Assembly: GCA_029975915.1 (NCBI GenBank)
Contig: JARKOC010000049.1
Coordinates: forward strand, 3,694-67,693
Direction of reading: 5' to 3'
DNA from: Bryobacteraceae bacterium
GTDB lineage: Bacteria; Acidobacteriota; Terriglobia; Bryobacterales; Bryobacteraceae
Length of the DNA: 64,000 nucleotides
Of the stretch, positions 33,250 to 41,747 are shown piece after piece. The notes beneath the pieces were generated by a model that was given only the letters and a program-made list of their open reading frames with translations, was not told the origin of the DNA and did no database searches. Numbering within the stretch: position 1 is the first letter of the stretch; every line of letters begins with the position of its first letter. The translations under genes were made by a program, and so were the position numbers.

Positions 33250-35598
33250 TCAGAACCTCCATTCCAGGCCGATGTTCGGAAACAGCCCCAACTGGTCACC
33301 CACCTGAATTGTGTTGGAGCGCCGGTTCCAGGTGTAGCCGGCTACATTGGTGCGGTTCAGAAGATTCTGCGCGCCAATGAAGACGAGCAGTTTCCTGTCT
33401 CGAATGGTGAACGTCCGGTCTGCGCGGACATCGAGCCGGATGTAGTCCGGCAGCCGCTCGGCATTGACACGCGACAGGTCGAAGATGGCGCGCCGCTGGG
33501 CCGTGGACATAGGCAGATCGAATGGAGTGTACGGCCGGCCGGCAAGGTAAGACGCCCGCATGGAGAACTCCCACTTCGCGTTCAAGCGGTAGCCGCCTGT
33601 CAAGTTGGCGATTCGGGGGTAATCGAACGAACCGGGGCGCCGGATGCCGTCCAGTCCAGCGTGCCTGCCCTTGGCCAGCGCGAAGTTGGCCTGTCCATAC
33701 CATTTGGTGGTGAACCGCTTCTCAATCAGCAGTTCGAGACCGTCCACCCGGCCGCGGCCCGCACTGGTGAGAGGAAAGAGGATATCCCGAACGTTGAATG
33801 TATCTCCGATGTTGATGAGCGACAGCGAGGGGAACTGGAGCGAGACCGGATAATCTTTGTAGTTCTTGCGATAGGCCTCGACGGTGATGCGCAGGCTGGA
33901 ATTGGGCGTAATGGCGAAGCCGGTGACGTAATGGTCGGCGCGCTGGGGGACGAGGCCGCGGTTGACGTCGAAGGCGGATAGGAAGAGGAGGAAGGGCTGC
34001 TGGTAGTAACTGCCGTAGCTGGCACGCCACGAAAGACGATCAGTCAGGCGGAAACTGAGCCCTCCGCGCGGGCTGAAACGGGTCTGGCCAATGTAGTTGA
34101 AGTTGTCCAAACGGGCGCCCCAAGTGACGTTGAGGCGGGAACCGAGGTTGCGGGTGGATTGCAAGTAGCCGCCCGTCTGGTTAGCCGTGAAGTTGCGGCG
34201 GAGGATGAAGGGGTTCACGCCGGGCGTGGTTGCGTAAGGAGAGTCGTTGCCGAACGGTGAGGCCGTGTCGTAGTTGACTTGGAAAACCTTGAAACTCCCG
34301 CCGGCCTGGGCCTTACCCAGCACAGAAGTGTAGGTTGTCAGGTCGTACTTGAGCGTGGTTTCACCTTCGCGGGAATCCTCGCGGAAGACCACTGGGCCGG
34401 CTGCGATGATGTCGTCCACGTTCGCGCCGGCAGGCGGGAGTCCGTTGCGCACCAGGTCCTTGACGGTGGAACCAATTCGGGCTTCGGAATGTGTCAGACC
34501 CAGGATGCCCACACCGCTGGCGCCGAACAGCCGCTGCCAGTTGAATCCAGTCGCCGAGCGCCATCCTTCGTAACGGATGTCGAAGTTGTCTACCTCTTCC
34601 AGTTCCTTCTTCCCTTCGGTGAGGCCGAGCCGGATTCGATCGACTCCAGAGACATTCACCGCCCAGATGCGGTCGCGGGGAGACAGATCGTAGAGCGCCT
34701 TGGCATTGAAGGAGTATGCGACAGGGACGCCGCCAAAGCCCAGATCGTCGGTGAAGAAGTCCAGAAAACTCCGCCTTGCCGAAACGATCCACGAGCCTCT
34801 TTCCTTCCGGATGGGTCCCTCGAGGATGCCGCCCGCTCCGGCGAAACCGAGCGTGGCCCGTCCGCGGAATTGCTCCCGGTCGCCTTCGCGTTGCGTGACC
34901 TGAAGAACACCCGAGGTCCGGTTGATGTAAGGCGCCGGGTAGCCGCCAGTCAGGAAGGTGACGTCCTGAAGCAATTGCGTGTCGAGCAGGCTGACTGTGC
35001 CGCCTGCCGAGGCGAAATTGGCGAAGGCGTTGATGTTCGGAATTTCGATGTTGTCGACGATGTAGAGGTTTTCGAGCGGACTGCCGCCGCGGACGATAAT
35101 GTCATTCCGGAAATCCTGCGTGCCGATCGCGACACCTGGAAGAGTCTGAACGTAGCGTGAGACGTCCTGAAGCGCCGCGGCACTTTTGAAAATGATGCCC
35201 GGATCAACCAGATAGCCGGAGTTTTTTACTTCCTCAGGGGCCACATAGACAGACTCGGAGACAGTAATGGACTGCTGCAAGGCTTCCAGCGTGGGCACCA
35301 CGATCTCCACGCTAGCCTCCAGACCCGCACGGACAACGACATCGGCCGCCATCGCAGACTCTCGGCCCGGAATTGTCAACTCAACCCTGTACTCGCCTGC
35401 ACGGACTCCGTCGAAGCGGAAAATGCCCTTGTCGTCCGTGAACGCGCAGCGTTCACGGCCAGCCAGGCAAGCCTTGACAATCTCATTGGGTGGCACGCCG
35501 CGGACGACGCCGGCGATTGAACCTGTTCCGGAGGTATCCTGCGCCAAAACGGCGCCTGCGAGTAAACACACGGATAGAGCTGATACGTGAAGTCGCAT
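33250..35598 (-). CDS. TonB-dependent receptor with carboxypeptidase-regulatory-like N-terminal domain
   Basis: This 782-residue outer-membrane protein has a signal peptide (MRLHVSALSVCLLAGAVLAQ), then a carboxypeptidase-regulatory-like beta-sandwich (about 27-110, GSIAGVVRGVP, GIFRFDGVRAGEYRVEL). The plug domain (about 135-240) contains LPGVAIGTQDFRNDIIVRGG and LYIVDNIEIPN. A beta-barrel follows and ends in the aromatic signature GLEWRF. This architecture is expanded in Acidobacteria and Bacteroidetes. The neighbouring DUF4832, GH78 and DUF6807 genes suggest uptake of a plant-derived oligosaccharide (inference). Confidence 0.88.
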   Translation of the reverse strand: MRLHVSALSVCLLAGAVLAQDTSGTGSIAGVVRGVPPNEIVKACLAGRERCAFTDDKGIFRFDGVRAGEYRVELTIPGRESAMAADVVVRAGLEASVEIVVPTLEALQQSITVSESVYVAPEEVKNSGYLVDPGIIFKSAAALQDVSRYVQTLPGVAIGTQDFRNDIIVRGGSPLENLYIVDNIEIPNINAFANFASAGGTVSLLDTQLLQDVTFLTGGYPAPYINRTSGVLQVTQREGDREQFRGRATLGFAGAGGILEGPIRKERGSWIVSARRSFLDFFTDDLGFGGVPVAYSFNAKALYDLSPRDRIWAVNVSGVDRIRLGLTEGKKELEEVDNFDIRYEGWRSATGFNWQRLFGASGVGILGLTHSEARIGSTVKDLVRNGLPPAGANVDDIIAAGPVVFREDSREGETTLKYDLTTYTSVLGKAQAGGSFKVFQVNYDTASPFGNDSPYATTPGVNPFILRRNFTANQTGGYLQSTRNLGSRLNVTWGARLDNFNYIGQTRFSPRGGLSFRLTDRLSWRASYGSYYQQPFLLFLSAFDVNRGLVPQRADHYVTGFAITPNSSLRITVEAYRKNYKDYPVSLQFPSLSLINIGDTFNVRDILFPLTSAGRGRVDGLELLIEKRFTTKWYGQANFALAKGRHAGLDGIRRPGSFDYPRIANLTGGYRLNAKWEFSMRASYLAGRPYTPFDLPMSTAQRRAIFDLSRVNAERLPDYIRLDVRADRTFTIRDRKLLVFIGAQNLLNRTNVAGYTWNRRSNTIQVGDQLGLFPNIGLEWRF

Positions 35599-35795
35599 AG
35601 AAAGAAAAGACCGCCCTCATTGAAGATGCAGTTCAAGCGGCCAGGAGTTCAAGAAAATGGCCCCACCGCTGGTGGCTGAGTCACCGCCGAGCGATCCCCT
35701 GGATACCAATTCCCGCTGCCCCGCGAGTAGACTGCTAACTGGTGTCCCTCGCCAGCCCAGACTTGTGGCCGGCGGTGGCCGCCTAGGAATATGAC

Positions 35796-37202
35796 ATGAG
35801 ACCACTACGAATCATCGCGGCGTTCCTGGCCACCGCAACTCTGGCGCCTCTGCTGGCGCAATCGCCAGTGATCGTGCGGCCGAAAGAGATCGATGATGTC
35901 TTGACCAATCCGGGCATCGGCTTCATGACGTTCCAGCGGTTCAACGGCGACGCTCTGAACGAAGGAGTCCGCTGGACCGAAGGATTCCCCATCGCCTACC
36001 AGGAGTTCAAGGGCAGTCTGAAGAACAAGGACCACCCCGACACATCCATCGCCTACTTCCGCATTTACTGGCGCTACATCGAACCCGAGCGCGGCAAATA
36101 CGCCTGGGACCAGTTCGACAACGCTCTCAAAACCGCGCACGCCCGCGGCCAAACGCTCATGATCCGAATTGCCCCCTATGGCAGTTCGGGCACACCGAAA
36201 GACGACGTGCCGGACTGGTACCGCCAGATGATGGGCGACGAAACTGGCAAACTCCCAGTTCAGAAGTGGCGGACCGACCCGGAGGACCCGCGCTACGCCA
36301 AGGCCTTTGGCGACATGATCCGGGCTTTTGGCAAGCGATACGACGGCCATCCAGACCTGGAAAGCGTTGACCTGTCGATTGTCGGGGCATGGGGCGAGGG
36401 CGAGGGATCGGAACGGTTGACACAGGGCACGCGTGAAGCGCTGGTGGACGCCTACCTGGAATCATTCGAGCAGACGCCCTTGGTCATGCTGCTCACTGAC
36501 CGGAAGACGAACATGTACGGCCTGTCGAGGAAACCGGTCGGCTGGCGGGTGGATTGCCTTGGCGACATGGGCGGTTTCAACCCGAACTGGAACCACATGC
36601 TCGACTACTACCCGCAAGGCATCATCAACTTCGGCATGGAAGATGCCTGGAAACGGGCGCCGGTGAGCCTGGAAGTCTGCTGGGTGATGCAGACATGGAA
36701 GGACAAGGGCTGGGATGTGGACTACATCATCGACCAGTCGCTCAAGTGGCACATTTCGTCGTTCAACGCCAAATCGTCGCCGGTGCCAATCGAATGGACG
36801 CCGAACGTGAACCGCTGGCTGAACCGGATGGGCTACCGGTTCGTGTTGCGCAAGTTCACTTATCCGGATGCGGTGAAGCCGCAAGGCAAGCTGGAGTTCA
36901 CGTCGTGGTGGGAGAACAAAGGCGTGGCGCCATGCTACAGGAACTACCCGCTGGCGGTCCGTTTGAAGGGTGCGTCGCGCACCGAGGTTTTCGTGACCGG
37001 CGCCGATATCCGTAAATGGCTGCCCGGCGACGCGCTCTACGACGGCTCTGCCTATGTCCCGGCCGATATGCCGGCGGGCGAATACGAGATCGCCGTGGCG
37101 CTGCTTGATCCGCAGACGCGCCAGCCGAAGGTGAAGCTTGCTATCGCCGGCCGTGATGCCGATGGCTGGTATCCACTTGGCATGGTCAAGGTGATTCAAT
37201 AG
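35796..37202 (+). CDS. secreted DUF4832 protein, glycoside-hydrolase-like barrel
   Basis: This 468-residue protein has a signal peptide (MRPLRIIAAFLATATLAPLLAQ). Its N-terminal TIM-barrel-like region shows TNPGIGFMTFQRF, RIYWRYIEPERGKYAWDQ and SIVGAWGEGEG. The glutamates after the strand LSIVGAWGEGE sit where beta-galactosidase-type (GH42/GH-A) enzymes place the acid/base. The C-terminal part (about 365-468) is a DUF4832 beta-sandwich (LEFTSWWENKGVAPCY). It probably acts on an oligosaccharide outside the cytoplasm. It precedes the GH78-like gene by 63 nt on the same strand. Confidence 0.75.
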   Translation: MRPLRIIAAFLATATLAPLLAQSPVIVRPKEIDDVLTNPGIGFMTFQRFNGDALNEGVRWTEGFPIAYQEFKGSLKNKDHPDTSIAYFRIYWRYIEPERGKYAWDQFDNALKTAHARGQTLMIRIAPYGSSGTPKDDVPDWYRQMMGDETGKLPVQKWRTDPEDPRYAKAFGDMIRAFGKRYDGHPDLESVDLSIVGAWGEGEGSERLTQGTREALVDAYLESFEQTPLVMLLTDRKTNMYGLSRKPVGWRVDCLGDMGGFNPNWNHMLDYYPQGIINFGMEDAWKRAPVSLEVCWVMQTWKDKGWDVDYIIDQSLKWHISSFNAKSSPVPIEWTPNVNRWLNRMGYRFVLRKFTYPDAVKPQGKLEFTSWWENKGVAPCYRNYPLAVRLKGASRTEVFVTGADIRKWLPGDALYDGSAYVPADMPAGEYEIAVALLDPQTRQPKVKLAIAGRDADGWYPLGMVKVIQ

Positions 37203-37265
37203 ACGGGGACGGCTTGGCCTGCGTGGACTTGCCGGTTGCAAATCGAGCTGACAGGAGTCGCAAAA

Positions 37266-39854
37266 ATGGTTCGTTTGGCCGCTGGGCTGACATTCCTGGC
37301 ATTGTTTCCAGCAGTGGCGGGTGAATGGATCTGGACAGGCGAGCAGCCGCCAAACCCGGCGAACCGCTTCACTTACTTCAGAAAGGTGGTAAACCTAGCC
37401 TCCGGCCCCAAGGATGCGACTCTCTACCTGGCCGCCGATAGCAATGCGAAGGTCTGGATCAACGGCCATGTCGTCAGGCGCAAGGTCACGCGCTACCACG
37501 AGGAGCGGATCACGGCCGAGGTGATCGAGGCTGGACCGTATCTGAAGACCGGCCAGAATGTAGTCGTCGTGCTGCACCACAACTGGGGTCCGATCATCAC
37601 CTTTCAACGCTCGGCGAACAGGCACGCCGGCCTCTACGTGGAAAGTCCGTGGGTGACGAGCGATTCTACCTGGCGTTGGATCACCGCGCCGGGCTACTTG
37701 GCCCATTCGCGCCAGGTGGTCGGGTTGAACACCCATGCGCGTATTCGCTATCCCGTTGTCGCTGACGGCCGGGATCTCCTGCCGGAGACGGTTCATGCGC
37801 CCGGTTTCGACGATTCAGCCTGGAAACCGGCCGTGGTTATGACAGACGGGCCGTGGCCGGCGAAGCCCGCGCCAGTCGAAACGGAAGGACAAAGAGAGTA
37901 TCCTGTGAGACCCGAGTCGGTGCTCGCCGCCGGATCAGTCGGCCGGCCTGAACCTGATTTGAAAGACCCGTTTTCGATGGCCGCAGGAATTCGTTCGGCG
38001 GTTTACCGGCCAGACAGCGCGGCCACCGCGGCAGCTTCGGCGTTGATGTCGGACAAGCCTGTGGTGATTGATGGCGGGGCGGGCCAGTGGCGTTACATCA
38101 CCTTCGATTTTCACCGTCCGGTGCACGGCTACCCGTTCATCGACATTGAGAGTTCCCTGCCCGGCGCGGTCATCGATTTTGGCTATGGCGAGATTGCGCG
38201 GTCGCTCTACTCAGGCGCCGCGCATGTCAAGGAGAACGGCTGGATCGATACGGAGGGCATTGTGGGGAAGGGGTACGGCGACCGGTTGATCACGCGAGCT
38301 GGCAAGCAGCGGGTCGAGTTGCCGGACGAGCGCACGGCGCGCTGGCTGGCGGTTCAGGTGTATTTCCCGGCCAGTGGACGGGTGGTTTTCAACGATGTAG
38401 GACTGATCAAATCACAGTACCCCGCGCCGGTGGCAGGCGGTTTCGAATGCGGCAATGAACGCATCGCCCAAATCGTGAAACTTGGATTGATTCACGCCGA
38501 GGTGACGATGAGCGACGGCTATGTCGACACCACTGGGCGTGAAGACGGCCAGTGGATCGAAGACTCGCGCGTGCGGGCGTTGATCGCCAGCCGGTGGTTC
38601 GGCGACTGGAGACTGCGCCGGACCATGCTCCGTCACTATGTCGAAAGCGAAGGCCCGAAGGGCGGTTTTCATTCCTTTCCGCCGTCGAACTTCCCTGCCT
38701 TTCCGGCCAACTATGACTGGGCCGTTCAGTGGGTGGCGATGCTCTACGACGACTACTATTGGACCGGCTCGACCGAACTCATCGAACGCTACTGGGGCGC
38801 GCTGGAGCGATTCTGGACCGATGCGCTCGCCCGCGTGGGAGAGGATGGCATCTGGCGGACTCCTCGCGTCTTTGCGGATATCCGCGTCGGTGAGCGGGTC
38901 CGGGGCGCGCAACAATCCAGCGGCATCGTCACGCCTTTCATGATCGACCGGCTCCGCTGGTCGGCCGAAATGGCGCGGGCGGCCGGCAAAGCGGAACAGG
39001 CATCCAGTTGGGAAACAATGGCCGCAAAGATGGCGCAAGCCTTCCGGCAGCATCATGTAGTGCAGGCCTCAGGGGGGCGTCCGGCGCTGGTGGGCGACCG
39101 GTATGATTCCAGCAATCCGGCAATGGAAAGAGGCTATAGCCAAGCCGGCCAAGCCATGGCGATTCTCGCTGGTTTACTGAGTCGTGAGCAGGCGCGCGCA
39201 GCGCTGGATTACGCCTATCCCGCGCCCGATGGGTCGCCGCCGGCGGGCTTGATCCGGTGGAACAACCCAACATTCGCCTACCGCTCATTGCGCAGCCTTT
39301 CCATGAATGGTTTGACCAAGCGGGCCGTCGCGCACTTGCTTGAACGCTACGCGCCATATCTGCCCGGCCACCCGCGCAATCCAACCCCCGCCGCACTCCA
39401 GGGCCCGTACGGCGGACCGTTGCCGGAGTACTGGGTGAGCCGGGATGATCTCGGCTTAAAGGACGGCGAGATCAACACGGCTCAACCGGGCGACGAGACC
39501 GGCTCGCACGGCTGGGGCGCGGTACCGCTGCTGTGGCTCCATGACTCTTTGCTTGGCGTCGACATCGCCGAGCCGGGCGGCGCAAAGCTGAAAATTGCTC
39601 CCGACGATGGCGGGCTGCCGTTTGTGAGTGGACACACGGTGACGCCGAAGGGGCCGGTCTGGGTGAACTGGGAACCGCTGAGAGTCAGGCTCGAAGTCAG
39701 TGTCCCGCCGGGTGTGAGCGCGATCGTAGAGTTGCCCGAAGCAATGAGAGGGAGACCGGTAACCTGCTCACGCCAGGAAGCGAAGCCTGCCACGGAGGGC
39801 GCGTTCACGTTCCGGTTAACGGATCCCGGCGTGTATGTTTTCACTCTCCGGTGA
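37266..39854 (+). CDS. secreted GH78-like alpha-L-rhamnosidase
   Basis: This 862-residue protein has a signal peptide (MVRLAAGLTFLALFPAVAG); AGGAG shortly before the ATG at 37266 supports this start over a TTG at 37236. N-terminal beta-sandwich domains contain YFRKVVNL and LAADSNAKVWINGHVV, typical of rhamnosidase carbohydrate-binding modules. The (alpha/alpha)6 barrel has DGYVDTTGREDGQWIEDSR, aligning with the acidic DCPxRDE(R/G) region of GH78. The C-terminal beta domain ends with VNWEPLRVRLEVSVPPG. It likely removes terminal alpha-L-rhamnose from plant glycans or glycosides. Confidence 0.82.
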   Translation: MVRLAAGLTFLALFPAVAGEWIWTGEQPPNPANRFTYFRKVVNLASGPKDATLYLAADSNAKVWINGHVVRRKVTRYHEERITAEVIEAGPYLKTGQNVVVVLHHNWGPIITFQRSANRHAGLYVESPWVTSDSTWRWITAPGYLAHSRQVVGLNTHARIRYPVVADGRDLLPETVHAPGFDDSAWKPAVVMTDGPWPAKPAPVETEGQREYPVRPESVLAAGSVGRPEPDLKDPFSMAAGIRSAVYRPDSAATAAASALMSDKPVVIDGGAGQWRYITFDFHRPVHGYPFIDIESSLPGAVIDFGYGEIARSLYSGAAHVKENGWIDTEGIVGKGYGDRLITRAGKQRVELPDERTARWLAVQVYFPASGRVVFNDVGLIKSQYPAPVAGGFECGNERIAQIVKLGLIHAEVTMSDGYVDTTGREDGQWIEDSRVRALIASRWFGDWRLRRTMLRHYVESEGPKGGFHSFPPSNFPAFPANYDWAVQWVAMLYDDYYWTGSTELIERYWGALERFWTDALARVGEDGIWRTPRVFADIRVGERVRGAQQSSGIVTPFMIDRLRWSAEMARAAGKAEQASSWETMAAKMAQAFRQHHVVQASGGRPALVGDRYDSSNPAMERGYSQAGQAMAILAGLLSREQARAALDYAYPAPDGSPPAGLIRWNNPTFAYRSLRSLSMNGLTKRAVAHLLERYAPYLPGHPRNPTPAALQGPYGGPLPEYWVSRDDLGLKDGEINTAQPGDETGSHGWGAVPLLWLHDSLLGVDIAEPGGAKLKIAPDDGGLPFVSGHTVTPKGPVWVNWEPLRVRLEVSVPPGVSAIVELPEAMRGRPVTCSRQEAKPATEGAFTFRLTDPGVYVFTLR

Positions 39855-39903
39855 GGCTATCAAGACAGGACTAAAAGGTTAAGAAACTATTACAATAAAT
39901 TAG

Positions 39904-39933
39904 TTGCGGACATTCGGACCTGCAAGACATAAT
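39904..39933 (+). promoter_or_regulatory. sigma-70-like promoter of ncRNA copy 1
   Basis: TTGCGG (39904-39909) and CATAAT (39928-39933) are separated by 18 nt. The same arrangement, with a similar spacer, recurs upstream of copy 2 at the same distance from the conserved hairpins. Expected transcription start is about 39940. Confidence 0.6.
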
Positions 39934-39939
39934 GAGAGC

Positions 39940-40051
39940 AACTCAATAAGTCGTCATCGACTTCATGCATCCCAGTGAGGAAACCCAGATCCTCACATAG
40001 CCCCTCTGACAGAGGCCCTGAGACCCCAAAACCTCAGGGCCTCACCCTTTT
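39940..40051 (+). ncRNA. structured ncRNA, tandem copy 1 (unassigned family)
   Basis: A transcript of about 112 nt is predicted between the promoter and TTTT at 40048-40051. It folds into four hairpins. H1 is AAGTCG/CGACTT (39948-39963). H2 is GTGAGGA/TCCTCAC (39975-39996) with loop AACCCAGA. H3 is CCTCT/AGAGG (40003-40015). H4 is an 11-bp perfect stem (40012-40022 with 40033-40043) with loop ACCCCAAAAC. The strand between H1 and H2 reads CATGCATCCCAG. Copy 2 has the same architecture with compensating base changes, which is direct evidence for conserved structure. There is no open reading frame. I cannot match it to a named Rfam family by eye. Confidence 0.7.
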
Positions 40052-40105
40052 GGAGAACCTTTTCCGCCCTTAGTACTAATTTGCGGCGGGAGACGAGATT
40101 TCGTA

Positions 40106-40135
40106 TTGCAGACAATCGGCTCTGTAAGGCATAAT
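40106..40135 (+). promoter_or_regulatory. sigma-70-like promoter of ncRNA copy 2
   Basis: TTGCAG (40106-40111) and CATAAT (40130-40135) with 18-nt spacing. The whole block (TTGC-x-G-ACA-x-TCGG, then CTG-x-AAG-x-CATAATG) is shared with the promoter of copy 1, while the sequence between the two transcription units is not. Confidence 0.6.
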
Positions 40136-40141
40136 GTTCCC

Positions 40142-40254
40142 AACTAGCAAGTCATTCTATTGACTTCATGCATCCCAGCGAAGGGACCCAGCCCTTCGCA
40201 TTGCCCCTCTGACAGAGGCCCTGAGACCCCAAAACCTCAGGGCCTCACCTCTTT
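40142..40254 (+). ncRNA. structured ncRNA, tandem copy 2 (unassigned family)
   Basis: This second copy lies about 202 nt downstream. H1 is AAGTCA/TGACTT (40149-40166), with the closing pair changed from G-C to A-T. H2 is GCGAAGGG/CCCTTCGC (40178-40199) with loop ACCCAG: its stem sequence differs from copy 1 on both sides but still pairs perfectly. H3 and H4 (40206-40246) lie in a 47-nt block identical to copy 1. A further small hairpin (ACCTCT/AGAGGT, 40247-40261) follows. The lipoprotein start is 46 nt downstream, so a cis-acting leader for that gene is also conceivable. The duplicated promoters argue for independent small RNAs. Confidence 0.7.
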
Positions 40255-40299
40255 GAGAGGTCAGTGCCGCCGGTCCCTGGCAGATGATAGGATTTGGAC

Positions 40300-40776
40300 G
40301 TGCGAATCCTATTTGTCGTCATCACAGCCGCGGCCCTGCTGACCGGATGCGGCGGCTCGCCTGAGGCCAAGCAGGAGCCTGCCAAGCCAGCTCCGAAGCG
40401 TGTTGCTCCCGCGCCCGAAGATATGCGATTTCCCGCCGAGGGACGCCTGGAGGTTGTCCAGAGCGCCGACCCGCTGTACGGCAAGGAATTCCTCGCTGGC
40501 GGCAATATCGCCCGTTACAGGCGTGGAGCCAAGCAGTTTGAGCTCTTCCTGATCAAGTGCCGGAATGAAGCCGAACCTGCTTCAATGATGTTCGCGTACA
40601 AGAAGACGCTGACCGATCCTAAGTTCATCGCCCATTTCGGAGGCTACGCCGGACAGGACTCGGGAGTCGATGTCTTTCTGTTCTCGAAAGGCGCCTGGAT
40701 GGCCGGCATCCGCGGTTTGCCGCAGGCTGAAGCGGATCAGCTGGCGCGGGACTTCGCTTCCCGGCTGAACTACTGA
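40300..40776 (+). CDS. lipoprotein of unknown function
   Basis: This protein of about 158 residues starts at the GTG at 40300, with AGGA 7 nt upstream; a TTG two codons earlier is possible. A lipobox LTGC lies at the end of VRILFVVITAAALLTGC. A proline/lysine-rich linker (EPAKPAPKRVAPAP) precedes a compact domain with FELFLIKCRNEAEPASMMFAYKKTL. I do not recognise the fold or a function. It lies directly downstream of the tandem ncRNA and convergent with the aldo/keto reductase gene. Confidence 0.7.
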   Translation: MRILFVVITAAALLTGCGGSPEAKQEPAKPAPKRVAPAPEDMRFPAEGRLEVVQSADPLYGKEFLAGGNIARYRRGAKQFELFLIKCRNEAEPASMMFAYKKTLTDPKFIAHFGGYAGQDSGVDVFLFSKGAWMAGIRGLPQAEADQLARDFASRLNY

Positions 40777-40777
40777 G

Positions 40778-41668
40778 CTAAGAGTTCAGGTGCGTGTTGA
40801 TCCGCTCGATGGCCTCGTCGACCTCGGCGGTCGACTTGTAGCCGATCGTCACGGAGTCGACGGTTCCGAGTTTCATCACGAACTTGATTGAGGCGTCCCG
40901 CTGTTCAGGCGTCTTGAAGGCGCCTTCGCCGATCAGTTTCATCCCCAGGATGCCCGTGCCGCCCTGGCGGATCTTGGCGATGTGCGAAACCACTTCCGGC
41001 ACGTCGCCCTTGTCGTCCGTATCGGTCATCTTGAGCGAATCCATCTTGGTGCCGTCGTGATTGACGCGCAGCAGGGCGACATCCAGCCAGTTGGTGTTCG
41101 CCTGGAAGGCGCGTAACGGCAGCAATCCGTGGCATGAAGCGCCGTGGGCCAGAATCGTCTTCTTCTCCTTGATCTCCGACATGCCGTCGCGCAACGGCTT
41201 GAAGGTCTCGGGCCAGTCCGGCGTGCGGACACAATGAATGAGGACGATGTCGAGGTACTCCGAATTCATCTCTTTGCGGAACCGGTCGATTGTCTGTTGC
41301 GGCGTTTCGGCGCTCCTGGCCCGGAGTTTCGTCATCAGCCGGTAAGTGTCGCGCGGAATTCCCTTGAGCGCTTCAGCCAGCATCTCGTGCATCTCGGCAT
41401 AGCTGTCGGCGGATTCAAAGAAGCGGATCCCGCGGTCGTAGGCGTAGCGGACCAAGCGGGTGAATTCGGCCTGACCGAGGCCGCGTTGGATCTTGCCTGC
41501 AAAGGTGCCTGTGCCGAAGGCGAGACGGGTGACCTTAACGCCCGTGTTGCCCAGTTCAACCCAATCTGTGGCCGACCGCTTGGCGGCGAACGCTTGCGGC
41601 CCGGCGGCGATCGATCCGGCGGCGACGGCAGTGGTCCGGAGAAAGTCCCGGCGTGAAAAGTGTGCCAT
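40778..41668 (-). CDS. exported aldo/keto reductase
   Basis: This 296-residue protein has a clear twin-arginine leader (FSRRDFLRTTAVAAGSIAAG). The TIM-barrel reductase core keeps the catalytic Asp/Tyr segment (FFESADSYAEM), the Lys (LMTKLRA) and the His strand (LDIVLIHCVRTP). A C-terminal signature region (GILGMKLIGEGAF) follows. NADPH-dependent reduction of a sugar or quinone-like carbonyl is expected. Tat export of an aldo/keto reductase fits folded-cofactor export. Only 1 nt separates it from the convergent lipoprotein. Confidence 0.86.
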   Translation of the reverse strand: MAHFSRRDFLRTTAVAAGSIAAGPQAFAAKRSATDWVELGNTGVKVTRLAFGTGTFAGKIQRGLGQAEFTRLVRYAYDRGIRFFESADSYAEMHEMLAEALKGIPRDTYRLMTKLRARSAETPQQTIDRFRKEMNSEYLDIVLIHCVRTPDWPETFKPLRDGMSEIKEKKTILAHGASCHGLLPLRAFQANTNWLDVALLRVNHDGTKMDSLKMTDTDDKGDVPEVVSHIAKIRQGGTGILGMKLIGEGAFKTPEQRDASIKFVMKLGTVDSVTIGYKSTAEVDEAIERINTHLNS

Positions 41669-41747
41669 GGAATATCCTTTCGCGAGTGCTTAGGGCAAAG
41701 CTAACACAAGTCCCGGGTGGGCTGGAACCGGAATCTGTGTGTCTTGA

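Noticed and set aside
34279..35160. Long plus-strand open frame opposite the TonB receptor
   Set aside because: It is an antisense shadow of a gene with clear domains; its product has no recognisable motif and no sensible start context. The same reasoning removes other long antisense frames, for example at 1643-2479, 15273-16103 and 17590-18750.
39904..40261. CRISPR array or tRNA cluster in the repeat gap
   Set aside because: Only two copies with a 202-nt period, internal hairpins and promoters; no short repeats with unique spacers and no cloverleaf or anticodon.
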